Shown here piece after piece: positions 26,188 to 34,113 of a DNA stretch of 64,000 bases. Position 1 is the first letter of the stretch, and the number at the start of each line of letters is the position of its first letter. The DNA is from a bacterium (GTDB lineage Bacteria > Pseudomonadota > Alphaproteobacteria > Rhodobacterales > Rhodobacteraceae): assembly GCA_016124195.1 (NCBI GenBank), contig WGOE01000003.1:372001-436000 (forward strand). Direction: 5' to 3'. The notes under the pieces were generated by a model. That model made no database searches. It saw only the letters and a program-made list of their open reading frames with translations, and was not told where the DNA came from. A program made the translations under genes and the position numbers.

Positions 26188-26200
26188 CCTAGACTGGCTC
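26188..26200 (+). promoter_or_regulatory. Shared 13-bp leader element, copy 2 (before yjbH)
   Basis: CCTAGACTGGCTC, 12 of 13 bases identical to the element at 24088, 34 bp upstream of the yjbH GTG start. The repeat in two polysaccharide-gene leaders suggests common control. It might be part of a promoter. Confidence 0.35.
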
Positions 26201-26221
26201 GACCTATGAGGGCCGAGTTCC

Positions 26222-28378
26222 GTGAATCATTCCATCAAGCTGATCGCAGTGCGCGGCCTGGCCAGTTTGGCTTGCCTTGCGCTTGCCCTTCCAACCCAAG
26301 CGGAAATGCGTGCCAGTCTCAACTTGTCGGGTCAGGCGGGCCTGATCGACATGCCGTCGGGCGAACAGCTGCCCGATGCTTTCCTGACCTTCAACCATTC
26401 GCAATTCGGGCCGATCGTGCGCAATGCGATGCGGTTTCAGATCACCCCGCGTCTGTCTGGCACCTTCCGTTATATCGGCATTCACGACTGGAATGCCAAG
26501 AGCGCCTGCCTGCCGCATTGCCTTGGGGTGGACAAGTACCCGATCTATTACGACCGCAACTTCGACCTCAGCTATCAGATCCTCACCGAGGGCCGCTATT
26601 TGCCCGCCCTCACCATCGGCCTTCAGGATTTCGTCGGGACGGGCCTGTCGTCGGCGGAATATGTCGCCGCAACCAAGACCTTTGGGTCCCGCCTTCGGGT
26701 GACCGCCGGAATCGGCTTCGGGCGTCTTGGCAGCTATAATCCGCTGGGCCAGCCCTTCGGTCCGCGCGCCAAGATCAACATCGGCCAGGGCGGCAATCTG
26801 AACAGCAAGCAATGGTTCCACGGCGATGCCGCGCCCTTTGGCGGGATCGAATACCAGCTGAACGACAAGGTGACGCTCAAGGCCGAATATTCGTCGGATG
26901 CCTATACCGAAGAGACGACCAAGCGCGGCACCTTCAACCACAAGAGCCCGATGAACTTCGGCGTGGAATATCAGCCGAACGATTCAATCCGGCTCGGCGG
27001 CTACTACATGTACGGCAGCGAATTCGGGGTGAATATCACCTACTACATGAATGTCGCGCAAAGACCGGGTGGTGGGATTGCCGGCCCGGGGCCGGAGCCT
27101 GTCAAGGTCCGGCCAACCCGTCAGGCCGATCCGGCCACATGGTCAACCGGCTGGACCGAGGTCACCGAGGCGCAGGACATTCTGTTCGGCACCTTGAGGG
27201 CCAACCTGGCCAACACCGGGATCATCGTGGAGTCGCTGGGCTTTACCGCCACGCGGGCACAGGTGAGGTTCCGCAACACGAAATATGACGCCGCCGCACA
27301 GGCCGTCGGCCGCGTGGCGCGCGCGATGAGCCAGGCCATGCCGGCCTCGGTCGAGATCTTTGAACTCGTCCCGGTCGATCATGGCATCGCTTCGTCCAAG
27401 GTCGTGATTCGCCGCTCGGATCTGGAAACCTTTGAATTTGCACCCCGGGCCGGCACCGAATTGCGGGTGCGCTCTGATCTGGTCGATGCGGGCGATCCGC
27501 TGCCCGGCACCAAGCAGAACCCCGAGGTTTACCCGCGCTTCACCTGGTCGGTTCTGCCCTTTGCGCAAAGCCTGCTGTTCAGCCCGGCCAACCCGCTGCA
27601 ATTGGGTGTCGGCCTGCGCTTTGCCGGCAAGTACGAGGTTTCGCCCGGCTTCATCCTGTCCGGCTCGATCACCGACCTGCTGGTCAGCAACATTTCGGAC
27701 AAGAAGATCTATACCGGACCGGGCCCCTATGTGCGCAGCGATGCCGTGCACTATTACACCCACGCAAGACCTGATCTGCAGACCCTGACGGCGGCATGGT
27801 ACAACCGCATCGCTCCGGCGGTCTACAGCCGCGTGACGATCGGCTACCTGGAAGAGATGTTCGGCGGAGTCTCGACAGAGGTCCTGTGGCACCCGGTCAA
27901 CAGCCCCTGGGCCTTGGGTGCAGAGGCGAACTATGTCGCACAACGCAACACCGACGGCGGCTTTGGCTTCAACCAATACAACTACCGTGTCGCAACCGGG
28001 CATGTATCGGGATATTACGACTTTGGCGGTGGCTTCCATGGCCAACTCGATGTCGGGCGTTACCTGCGCGGAGATGTTGGTGCCACGCTGAGCCTGACTC
28101 GTGAATTCGAGAACGGCTGGCGCATCGGCGCCTTTGCCACCAAGACCAACCTTTCTGCGGCTGATTTCGGCGAAGGGTCCTTTGACAAGGGTATCACCCT
28201 GCAAATTCCGGTCAGCTGGCTGACCAACATGCCGACCCGGACGATGCGCCCGGTGACCCTGCGCCCGGTCTTGCGCGACGGTGGCGCGCGGCTTGATGTG
28301 ACCGACCGCCTGTATGAGGTCGTCCGCAGCTATGACGAAACCAGGATGGACGCCCAGTGGGGACGGATCTGGAAATGA
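26222..28378 (+). CDS. yjbH: YjbH family exopolysaccharide outer-membrane protein
   Basis: A 718-residue protein with a Sec signal (LASLACLALALPTQA). Many alternating beta-strand stretches follow, starting with LNLSGQAGLIDMPSGEQLPD and PRLSGTFRYIGIH, typical of YjbH (DUF940) predicted outer-membrane barrels. A central periplasmic-like segment (about 300-420) contains a BON-like motif set. In enterobacteria the yjbEFGH/gfcABCD operons are needed for exopolysaccharide or group 4 capsule export. The start is GTG 26222, with GAGGG upstream. It overlaps the YjbF gene by 4 bp. A YjbG homologue is not evident. Confidence 0.88.
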   Translation: MNHSIKLIAVRGLASLACLALALPTQAEMRASLNLSGQAGLIDMPSGEQLPDAFLTFNHSQFGPIVRNAMRFQITPRLSGTFRYIGIHDWNAKSACLPHCLGVDKYPIYYDRNFDLSYQILTEGRYLPALTIGLQDFVGTGLSSAEYVAATKTFGSRLRVTAGIGFGRLGSYNPLGQPFGPRAKINIGQGGNLNSKQWFHGDAAPFGGIEYQLNDKVTLKAEYSSDAYTEETTKRGTFNHKSPMNFGVEYQPNDSIRLGGYYMYGSEFGVNITYYMNVAQRPGGGIAGPGPEPVKVRPTRQADPATWSTGWTEVTEAQDILFGTLRANLANTGIIVESLGFTATRAQVRFRNTKYDAAAQAVGRVARAMSQAMPASVEIFELVPVDHGIASSKVVIRRSDLETFEFAPRAGTELRVRSDLVDAGDPLPGTKQNPEVYPRFTWSVLPFAQSLLFSPANPLQLGVGLRFAGKYEVSPGFILSGSITDLLVSNISDKKIYTGPGPYVRSDAVHYYTHARPDLQTLTAAWYNRIAPAVYSRVTIGYLEEMFGGVSTEVLWHPVNSPWALGAEANYVAQRNTDGGFGFNQYNYRVATGHVSGYYDFGGGFHGQLDVGRYLRGDVGATLSLTREFENGWRIGAFATKTNLSAADFGEGSFDKGITLQIPVSWLTNMPTRTMRPVTLRPVLRDGGARLDVTDRLYEVVRSYDETRMDAQWGRIWK

Positions 28379-29076
28379 ACATGACACTCCGTTCGCGCCG
28401 CGCGTCTGCCGGACTTTTCCTGTGCTGCGCGCTTCTGGTCGGCTGCGGCAATGCGCCTGAGGCCGGCGACAGCAAGGCCATGCTGGCCAGCTACAAGGTC
28501 CTGGCGGCGTCCTTGGCTCATTTGGGCCACAAGACCGCGAAACCCGCACCGGATGCGGCGACGCTGGCCTCGCTGCGCCAGGTGCTGGTCTCGATCGGCA
28601 AGCCGATCTACAGCGTCACACTGAAAAAGACGAACGCAAACGCCCTGATGACGCCCTATGGTCAGAACGGACCGGTACAGACCTGGGCCAGCGGCACGCC
28701 GCAGACCGTGTCGCTGCGCGATGGCATTCTGGTGGCCACCCGCGGTTATGGCGCCGACATCATGACCTCTGAAGCGCCTAGCCTGGCCCAGGTGCGCAGC
28801 GCGTCCGGAGAATTTCACCGGATTTACTACTATCTTGACGGCGCGGACCAAAGCAGCACGCTGGAACTTGACTGCAGTTTCGCCGCTGGCGGCACGGACA
28901 CGGTCACGGTTGTCGGTCAATCCTATGCCACGCACCGTGTCACCGAGGATTGCACCAGCCCGAGCGTCACCTTTCAGAACGTCTATTGGTTCGACGCCAG
29001 CGGAAAAATACGGCAATCCGATCAGTACGTGTCGCCGGAACTTGCAACGATGCGACTGCAACGTGTAATAGACTGA
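28375..29076 (+). CDS. yjbF: YjbF family lipoprotein
   Basis: A 233-residue lipoprotein: signal LFLCCALLVG and lipobox LVGC. The YjbF/GfcB core includes TPYGQNGPVQTWASG, DGILVATRGYGADIM and YYLDGADQSSTLELDC. Together with YjbH it belongs to the exopolysaccharide secretion module; the molecular role is not established. ATG 28375 overlaps the yjbH stop. It is followed by a small secreted protein that may correspond to YjbE. Confidence 0.88.
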   Translation: MNMTLRSRRASAGLFLCCALLVGCGNAPEAGDSKAMLASYKVLAASLAHLGHKTAKPAPDAATLASLRQVLVSIGKPIYSVTLKKTNANALMTPYGQNGPVQTWASGTPQTVSLRDGILVATRGYGADIMTSEAPSLAQVRSASGEFHRIYYYLDGADQSSTLELDCSFAAGGTDTVTVVGQSYATHRVTEDCTSPSVTFQNVYWFDASGKIRQSDQYVSPELATMRLQRVID

Positions 29077-29151
29077 ATGCTATCACAACCCCTTACCGTA
29101 CACGGGGATTTGTGCTAATAAGTGGCAATGTCATCGCTCTGGAGGGTTTCC

Positions 29152-29382
29152 ATGAAGAAAATTGCTTTGCTGGCGTTGAGCCTGTCACTTGCGGCCTCAA
29201 TGGCGCTCTCGCAAGTTGATGATGCTGCCAAGAAACAGGCTGCGCTGAAACAGCTGCAGACCCTGGCTCCGCAGACCACCGCAATCGGCGGTGTGGCCGT
29301 CGCAGACCTAAGCTTGGCTGCGATCCTGGTGGCGATTGCCGCCATTCTGGCCAATGGCGCCTCGTCCACCAGCTCGTCCTGA
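29152..29382 (+). CDS. Small secreted YjbE-like protein
   Basis: A 76-residue protein. Residues 1-20 (MKKIALLALSLSLAASMALS) are a signal peptide almost the same as in the tiny paralogues at 16411 and 16809. A charged/Gln-rich helix (DDAAKKQAALKQLQTL) follows, then the hydrophobic stretch LSLAAILVAIAAILANG and a Ser/Thr tail (ASSTSSS). YjbE/GfcA of enterobacteria is likewise a small exported Ser/Thr-rich protein encoded next to yjbF, so this is a positional and compositional counterpart, not a proven homologue. GGAGG lies before ATG 29152. A possible promoter CTTACC-N17-CTAATA precedes it. Confidence 0.8.
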   Translation: MKKIALLALSLSLAASMALSQVDDAAKKQAALKQLQTLAPQTTAIGGVAVADLSLAAILVAIAAILANGASSTSSS

Positions 29383-29422
29383 GTATCGCAAGCAAGATCC
29401 GGGCTTGTCGGTTTGACTTTTT

Positions 29423-29447
29423 GGGCGCGCCCGTTTGGCGCGCCCTT
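29423..29447 (+). terminator. Terminator-like hairpin after the YjbE-like gene
   Basis: GGGCGCGCC (29423-29431) and GGCGCGCCC (29437-29445) with loop CGTTT, followed by only two T residues. The position fits the end of the polysaccharide cluster, 20 bp before the next gene. Termination efficiency is uncertain. Confidence 0.55.
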
Positions 29448-29467
29448 GGTCATGTCTGGCGGTAACA

Positions 29468-30322
29468 ATGAAGATTCGACAGATCCGGGGCCTGCATCTG
29501 TTGTCACCCGGGTTGCTGGCCGCAAGCCTGCGGCTATATCGCCGGGCAGAGCGCGCCGAACTGGGGTTGATCTCGGCCGGGGTCGCGTTCTTCGGATTTC
29601 TGGCCCTTTTTCCGGCGGCGGCGACGGTGATCGCGCTGTGGGGCACGGTCAATGACCCTTCGGTCATTCAGACTCAGGTGGACTTGCTGAATGGCGTCCT
29701 GCCACCAGAGGCGCTGAATCTGCTCAAGGCTCAGGTCCAGGCCTTGCTGGAAATGCGCGGACCAAAGCTGGGCTGGGCGACTGTCCTTTCAACACTTTTC
29801 GCACTTTGGTCTGCCCGCGCCGGCGTGGCAGCCCTGATTCGCGGCCTTAACGCCATCCACCAATTGCCAAACCGGTCTGGCGGACATCATCAGCTGCGGG
29901 CGCTGTTGTTGACCTTGGCGCTGATTGGCCTCGCCCTGGCCGCGATGCTTGTCACGGTCGTGGCTCCCCTGATCATATCAGCCTTGCCCGTCCCCGGAGA
30001 CGACGCCAGCATACTGCACCTTGCCAATCTGGCGCTGGGCGTCGTGCTTGTCGTCGTCGCGGTTGGCCTGGCCTATCGATTTGGCCCGAATCACGGCAGG
30101 CGCCGGCCGCCGATCCTCAGTTGGGGTCTTGTGGTCGCGGTGCTGCTTTGGGCCATCGCAGCCCGGGGCTTCATGCTATATCTCGCGAACTTCCCATCCT
30201 ACAACCGCGTCTATGGCTCGATCGGGGCCGTGGTGGTGTTGCTGATCTGGCTTTACGTCAGCGCCTACACGGTCCTGCTTGGCGCAGCCGTCGATGCCGA
30301 ACGCAACCGGCGGCGTCAATAA
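29468..30322 (+). CDS. YihY/UPF0761 (BrkB-like) inner-membrane protein
   Basis: A 284-residue membrane protein with about six hydrophobic helices. The family marks are ERAELGLISAGVAFFGFLAL near the start, LWSARAGVAALIRGLNAIH in the middle, and YGSIGAVVVLLIWLYVSAY followed by GAAVDAE at the end. Function unknown; the old RNase BN label for this family is wrong. Start at ATG 29468. Its 3' end overlaps the convergent tamB by 7 bp, so the two stop codons lie inside each other's genes. Confidence 0.9.
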   Translation: MKIRQIRGLHLLSPGLLAASLRLYRRAERAELGLISAGVAFFGFLALFPAAATVIALWGTVNDPSVIQTQVDLLNGVLPPEALNLLKAQVQALLEMRGPKLGWATVLSTLFALWSARAGVAALIRGLNAIHQLPNRSGGHHQLRALLLTLALIGLALAAMLVTVVAPLIISALPVPGDDASILHLANLALGVVLVVVAVGLAYRFGPNHGRRRPPILSWGLVVAVLLWAIAARGFMLYLANFPSYNRVYGSIGAVVVLLIWLYVSAYTVLLGAAVDAERNRRRQ

Positions 30323-33300
30323 TCGCGCTGCAGGAAGATGCCGACGCCGGTGCTCGAATCCGAATCGACATGGCCTTTGATTGTGATATGCGGCGCCAGA
30401 TCGTAATTCAGGCTGATCGAGCTTTTGCCGCCCTGATCGACCGTCACTTCGCTATAGGTCTTGTCGCTCAGATACTTGCCCGCCGTGACCGTGGTGTTGC
30501 CGGCCGCGTCGGATTGGACGTCAAGGTTGTCCAATCCCGTCTTGCGTCGGAGCGATCCGATCACCCCCTCGCCCCCCTTTCCGGCCAGCTTGGCCACGGC
30601 AGAAGCCAGTTGGACGGCCTGAAATGCGCTCATCGTGTCCAGGCCGCGGTTGAACAGCAGCCGCGCCACGACCTCTTCCTGCGGCAGTTCGGGCGTAGAG
30701 GTGAAGGTCACCTTCGGGTCGGTCGCGTCGCCCTCGATCAGGATAGACGCGGTGATGCCGTCACTGTCGACCGAAGCCAGAACATGAATGAAGGGCACAA
30801 GCGCGCCCTGCATCTGGATCTGCGCTTCTGACAGGACCAGCCGGCGCCCAAGAATATCGAGCCGTCCGCGGATCAGGTTCAAGGCACCCGAGGGCACGAT
30901 ATTGTCGGTCGTACCCTTCAATACAAGAGTGCCGCCGAGTTCGGCATCCAGCCCGCGCCCGCGGACAAAGACCTGATTGGGGGCAGAGATCGTGAGATCA
31001 AGCGCGTAGCCCGGCCCCGCTCGGCTGGTTGCGGTGCTGGCACCAATCCCCGCGCGGGTCCGGGTCGCCTTCACGGCGGCGCTGTCGTTGACATGTTTCA
31101 GGCCCGGCAGGTCTCCGCCGCCAACCATGCCGGTAGAGGGGATCTGCAACTCTGTCTTGCTCAGGGCGATTTGCCCCGCGATGGCTGCGCCGCCGGCGGC
31201 TGGCCCACGAAAGCTGACATCCCCGTTGACGGTTGTCGCAAAAAGCTGCGGGTCCTTCAGCGTGACCTGATCCAGGGTTATGGCAAGGTCGGCGGTGTAG
31301 GGCGCCGACAGTCCCAGCGCGCCCTTGACGCCAACCGTACCGCCGGTCGACACGCCCGTGGTGGCCGCGATCTGCATGCGACCGCCGCCAAGTGTTGCCG
31401 TCGCCGTCAAGTCCTTGAGAGAGAACGGCAGTGTCGGGTCGGCCAAACGTCCGCCCGAAATTCTGACCGGCCCGCTTAGCGAGGCGATCGACAGGGGGCC
31501 CGCCAGCTTGAGGTCGAACCTGACCGCACCCTCCATGCTGCGCGGGGCGACGAAAGCATTGGCCAAAGCGGCCGTCGCAGAGCCTGATATGGCAAGATTG
31601 GCGCTGGAATACCCCGGATTGATCTTGCCGGCCATCTTGGTGTCGATCTGGCCCGGACCCTTGGCGGTGAGGTCCAGCGTCAGGCCGTCCGGCGCCTGCT
31701 GGGCGGTGCCCGAGACGGTCAGTGCGCCGGGAAACTGTGGATAGAGCAGCCCAAGATTGGCCAGTTGCGCCGAAACCTTCAGCGAACTGGTACTGCCTGC
31801 GACAGATCCCGCAACGCTTGCGCGCAACTGCAGATTGGCAAGGTCGGCCTTTTCGATCCGCATGCCATCCGCCGTCAGTGCCAGCTTCGCACTGACGGTC
31901 GAGGCCCCGCGCAGCAGCGTATCGGCCTGCGGCTGGCCGATCGCCAGATTGCTGCCCTTGGCCTCCAGGGTCAGCACGCCGTTGTCAGCCGCGCCGGCAA
32001 AGCCGAAGTCGCCCTCAAGTGCGCCGCGATAACCCGCCCCCATGACCGACAGATCCGGCAGCGAAATCCTGGCCTTCAGATCGCTATCCTTGGCCGATGC
32101 GGTGCCGCTCAGCGCCACTTGTCCATGAGCCGAACTTATCTGCGCCGACTTGATCGAGACCACGGCATTGTCAAACGTCGCATCAAGGCGCAGGTCCGTG
32201 CTGCCCGCCAGAATGCCATCGGCCTGCGCTTGCCCGATGGCGATATCCTGCCCCTGCGCCTGCGCGGTCAGACTGCCCGTGGACAGGGTTCCCGTAAACG
32301 TGCCCGAACCGCTCAGACTGCCGCGATAGCCTGCCCCAAGGGCCGATAGGTCGGCAAAACTCAGGCTGCCGGCCAGAGTGCCGCCATCCTTGGTCAAGGT
32401 CCCCGTCAGGTCGGTGGACAGGCTCGCCGCGCGCAGGGCGAATTGGCGCAGGACCGTGCCCGTCTCGTCGCGCTTGGCCGAGATTTGCAGGCTGCTCTCG
32501 CCCGAGAGCAGTGCATCCACCTGCGGAATGCCGACTGCCAGTTTCGTGCCGGACAGATTTCCGCTCAGATCGAAGGCGCCGCTGGTCGGGCTGACGCTGC
32601 CCTGCAGATCAAAGCGCGCTGCACCGGACAGGGGCCGACCGGTCAGGGTCGACAGCCGCGACAGGTCATCGTAATGCCCCGAGGCTTTTCCCGTCACCTC
32701 GGCCAGCTTGCCGATGCTGCCTTGCGTGGTCAGGGCATAGCCGGGGGCTGTCAGGGCCAGGTTGGCCAGATCCAGCGCGGATGTGGCGCTGTTCCAGCTG
32801 AAATCCGCCGAGCCCGACAGCGTGCTTCCCAGCGCCGCAGCCAGACCGGCATCCCGCGGCGCCAGAGAGGCGGCGGCGAATTGCGCTTTCCCGTCGAAGA
32901 CATTTGCGTTCAGCCGGCCATTGGCCGTCACCTGCAACAGTCCGGCGGTCAGGCTGGCGCCGTCGAATTGCTTGACCGTGGCGCCGAAGTTCCAATCCTC
33001 GCTGTAGCTTTTGTCGTAGGTCAGGCTCAGGTCAGCGTGCCCGATCTTGATCGGCTGGTCCGAAGTGGTGGGCAGGGTCACCGGGCCGTCGGGCAAGCCC
33101 AGCGTGCCCTTGAAGTCAAGTTTGTCCGGTTGACCACCGGCGTTCAAGATCATGCTGCCTCGCAGGCTCAGCGCCCGGGCCTGCACCAGCAGCGTGTCCA
33201 GCCGCAAGGTCCCGTCAGCAGATCGCTGTCCGCTGGCTTGCAGGGCAACATCTGGGCCGAAAAAGCCCGCATATTGCGGCAGGAACACCGGGCTCGGATC

Positions 33301-34113
33301 GCCGGACAGATCGGCCGAAAAGCTGCGATTGCCCTTGGCATCGTCGGTCTGCGTGATCTTCCCGGCGAGGCGGGTCTGCCCATCGGTGGACAGATTGACC
33401 GTTGCCGCAAAGTCCGAAAGCGGGCCCTTGCCCGCAATCGTCAGGCTGGTGGCCGGGGCGCCCGGTACATGCAGCAGGCTGGCCGCCACACCGCCGGCGC
33501 CCTCGGCCGCGTCAAGGTTCAGGTCAAGCACCTGTGTGGCGTTGGAAAAGCTTGCGGCAAGCGTCACATGGCCCTGCGGCCCCGCGCCCAGCCGTTGCAG
33601 ATCCAGATGCGAGGTGCCCTCGCCACCCGACAGCGTCAGATCTGCCGTCAGGCTCGCCTCCAGCGGTTGGCCAAGGATCGAGGCGCCCAGAACGATCTTG
33701 TGCGCCGCGATGCCCTTGATGGCGATGGACACCGGCAGATCGGGCAGAGCCAGCGGCTTGGCCTCGGGCGATGGCACCGACGGGCCGGGCGCAAAGGTAG
33801 GCAGCCGCTCCAGATCAATCTCGCCGGCGGAAAGTTCGTTGATCTGGATATTGCCGGCAAAGAGGGCAGAGCGGCTCCAATCCAGGGTCACGTCCTTCAG
33901 GGTCAGCCAGATGCCCTGATCGTCGGCGATGGTCAGTTGTGTCAGGCTGGCCTGCGAGGACAGCGCACCCTGAAAACCGTCTATCGTAACGACGCGCCCG
34001 GCGCCGGACAGGTTGTCCTGCAGCCAGTTGGTCAGAAAACCCTTGTCGGCCGCCGTGTCCGCACCCGCGGTCAGCGGCAAGAGGCAAAGAGGAAGCGCCA
34101 ACCATGTCCGCAT
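30316..34113 (-). CDS. tamB: Translocation and assembly module subunit TamB (AsmA-like bridge protein)
   Basis: A 1265-residue protein. A signal or anchor (MRTWLALPLCLLPLTAGA) precedes a very long repeat of beta-strands and then the conserved TamB/DUF490 C-terminus (GRGLDAELGGTLVLKG, LNLIRGRLDILGR, ILIEGDATDPKVTFTSTPEL, PQEEVVARLLFNRG, FLQRDY). TamB spans the periplasm and works with TamA in outer-membrane protein insertion and/or phospholipid transport. Three internal repeats of about 99 residues lie near 31640-32560. The start codon overlaps the tamA stop (TGATG), so the two are translationally coupled. Confidence 0.95.
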   Translation of the reverse strand: MRTWLALPLCLLPLTAGADTAADKGFLTNWLQDNLSGAGRVVTIDGFQGALSSQASLTQLTIADDQGIWLTLKDVTLDWSRSALFAGNIQINELSAGEIDLERLPTFAPGPSVPSPEAKPLALPDLPVSIAIKGIAAHKIVLGASILGQPLEASLTADLTLSGGEGTSHLDLQRLGAGPQGHVTLAASFSNATQVLDLNLDAAEGAGGVAASLLHVPGAPATSLTIAGKGPLSDFAATVNLSTDGQTRLAGKITQTDDAKGNRSFSADLSGDPSPVFLPQYAGFFGPDVALQASGQRSADGTLRLDTLLVQARALSLRGSMILNAGGQPDKLDFKGTLGLPDGPVTLPTTSDQPIKIGHADLSLTYDKSYSEDWNFGATVKQFDGASLTAGLLQVTANGRLNANVFDGKAQFAAASLAPRDAGLAAALGSTLSGSADFSWNSATSALDLANLALTAPGYALTTQGSIGKLAEVTGKASGHYDDLSRLSTLTGRPLSGAARFDLQGSVSPTSGAFDLSGNLSGTKLAVGIPQVDALLSGESSLQISAKRDETGTVLRQFALRAASLSTDLTGTLTKDGGTLAGSLSFADLSALGAGYRGSLSGSGTFTGTLSTGSLTAQAQGQDIAIGQAQADGILAGSTDLRLDATFDNAVVSIKSAQISSAHGQVALSGTASAKDSDLKARISLPDLSVMGAGYRGALEGDFGFAGAADNGVLTLEAKGSNLAIGQPQADTLLRGASTVSAKLALTADGMRIEKADLANLQLRASVAGSVAGSTSSLKVSAQLANLGLLYPQFPGALTVSGTAQQAPDGLTLDLTAKGPGQIDTKMAGKINPGYSSANLAISGSATAALANAFVAPRSMEGAVRFDLKLAGPLSIASLSGPVRISGGRLADPTLPFSLKDLTATATLGGGRMQIAATTGVSTGGTVGVKGALGLSAPYTADLAITLDQVTLKDPQLFATTVNGDVSFRGPAAGGAAIAGQIALSKTELQIPSTGMVGGGDLPGLKHVNDSAAVKATRTRAGIGASTATSRAGPGYALDLTISAPNQVFVRGRGLDAELGGTLVLKGTTDNIVPSGALNLIRGRLDILGRRLVLSEAQIQMQGALVPFIHVLASVDSDGITASILIEGDATDPKVTFTSTPELPQEEVVARLLFNRGLDTMSAFQAVQLASAVAKLAGKGGEGVIGSLRRKTGLDNLDVQSDAAGNTTVTAGKYLSDKTYSEVTVDQGGKSSISLNYDLAPHITIKGHVDSDSSTGVGIFLQRDY

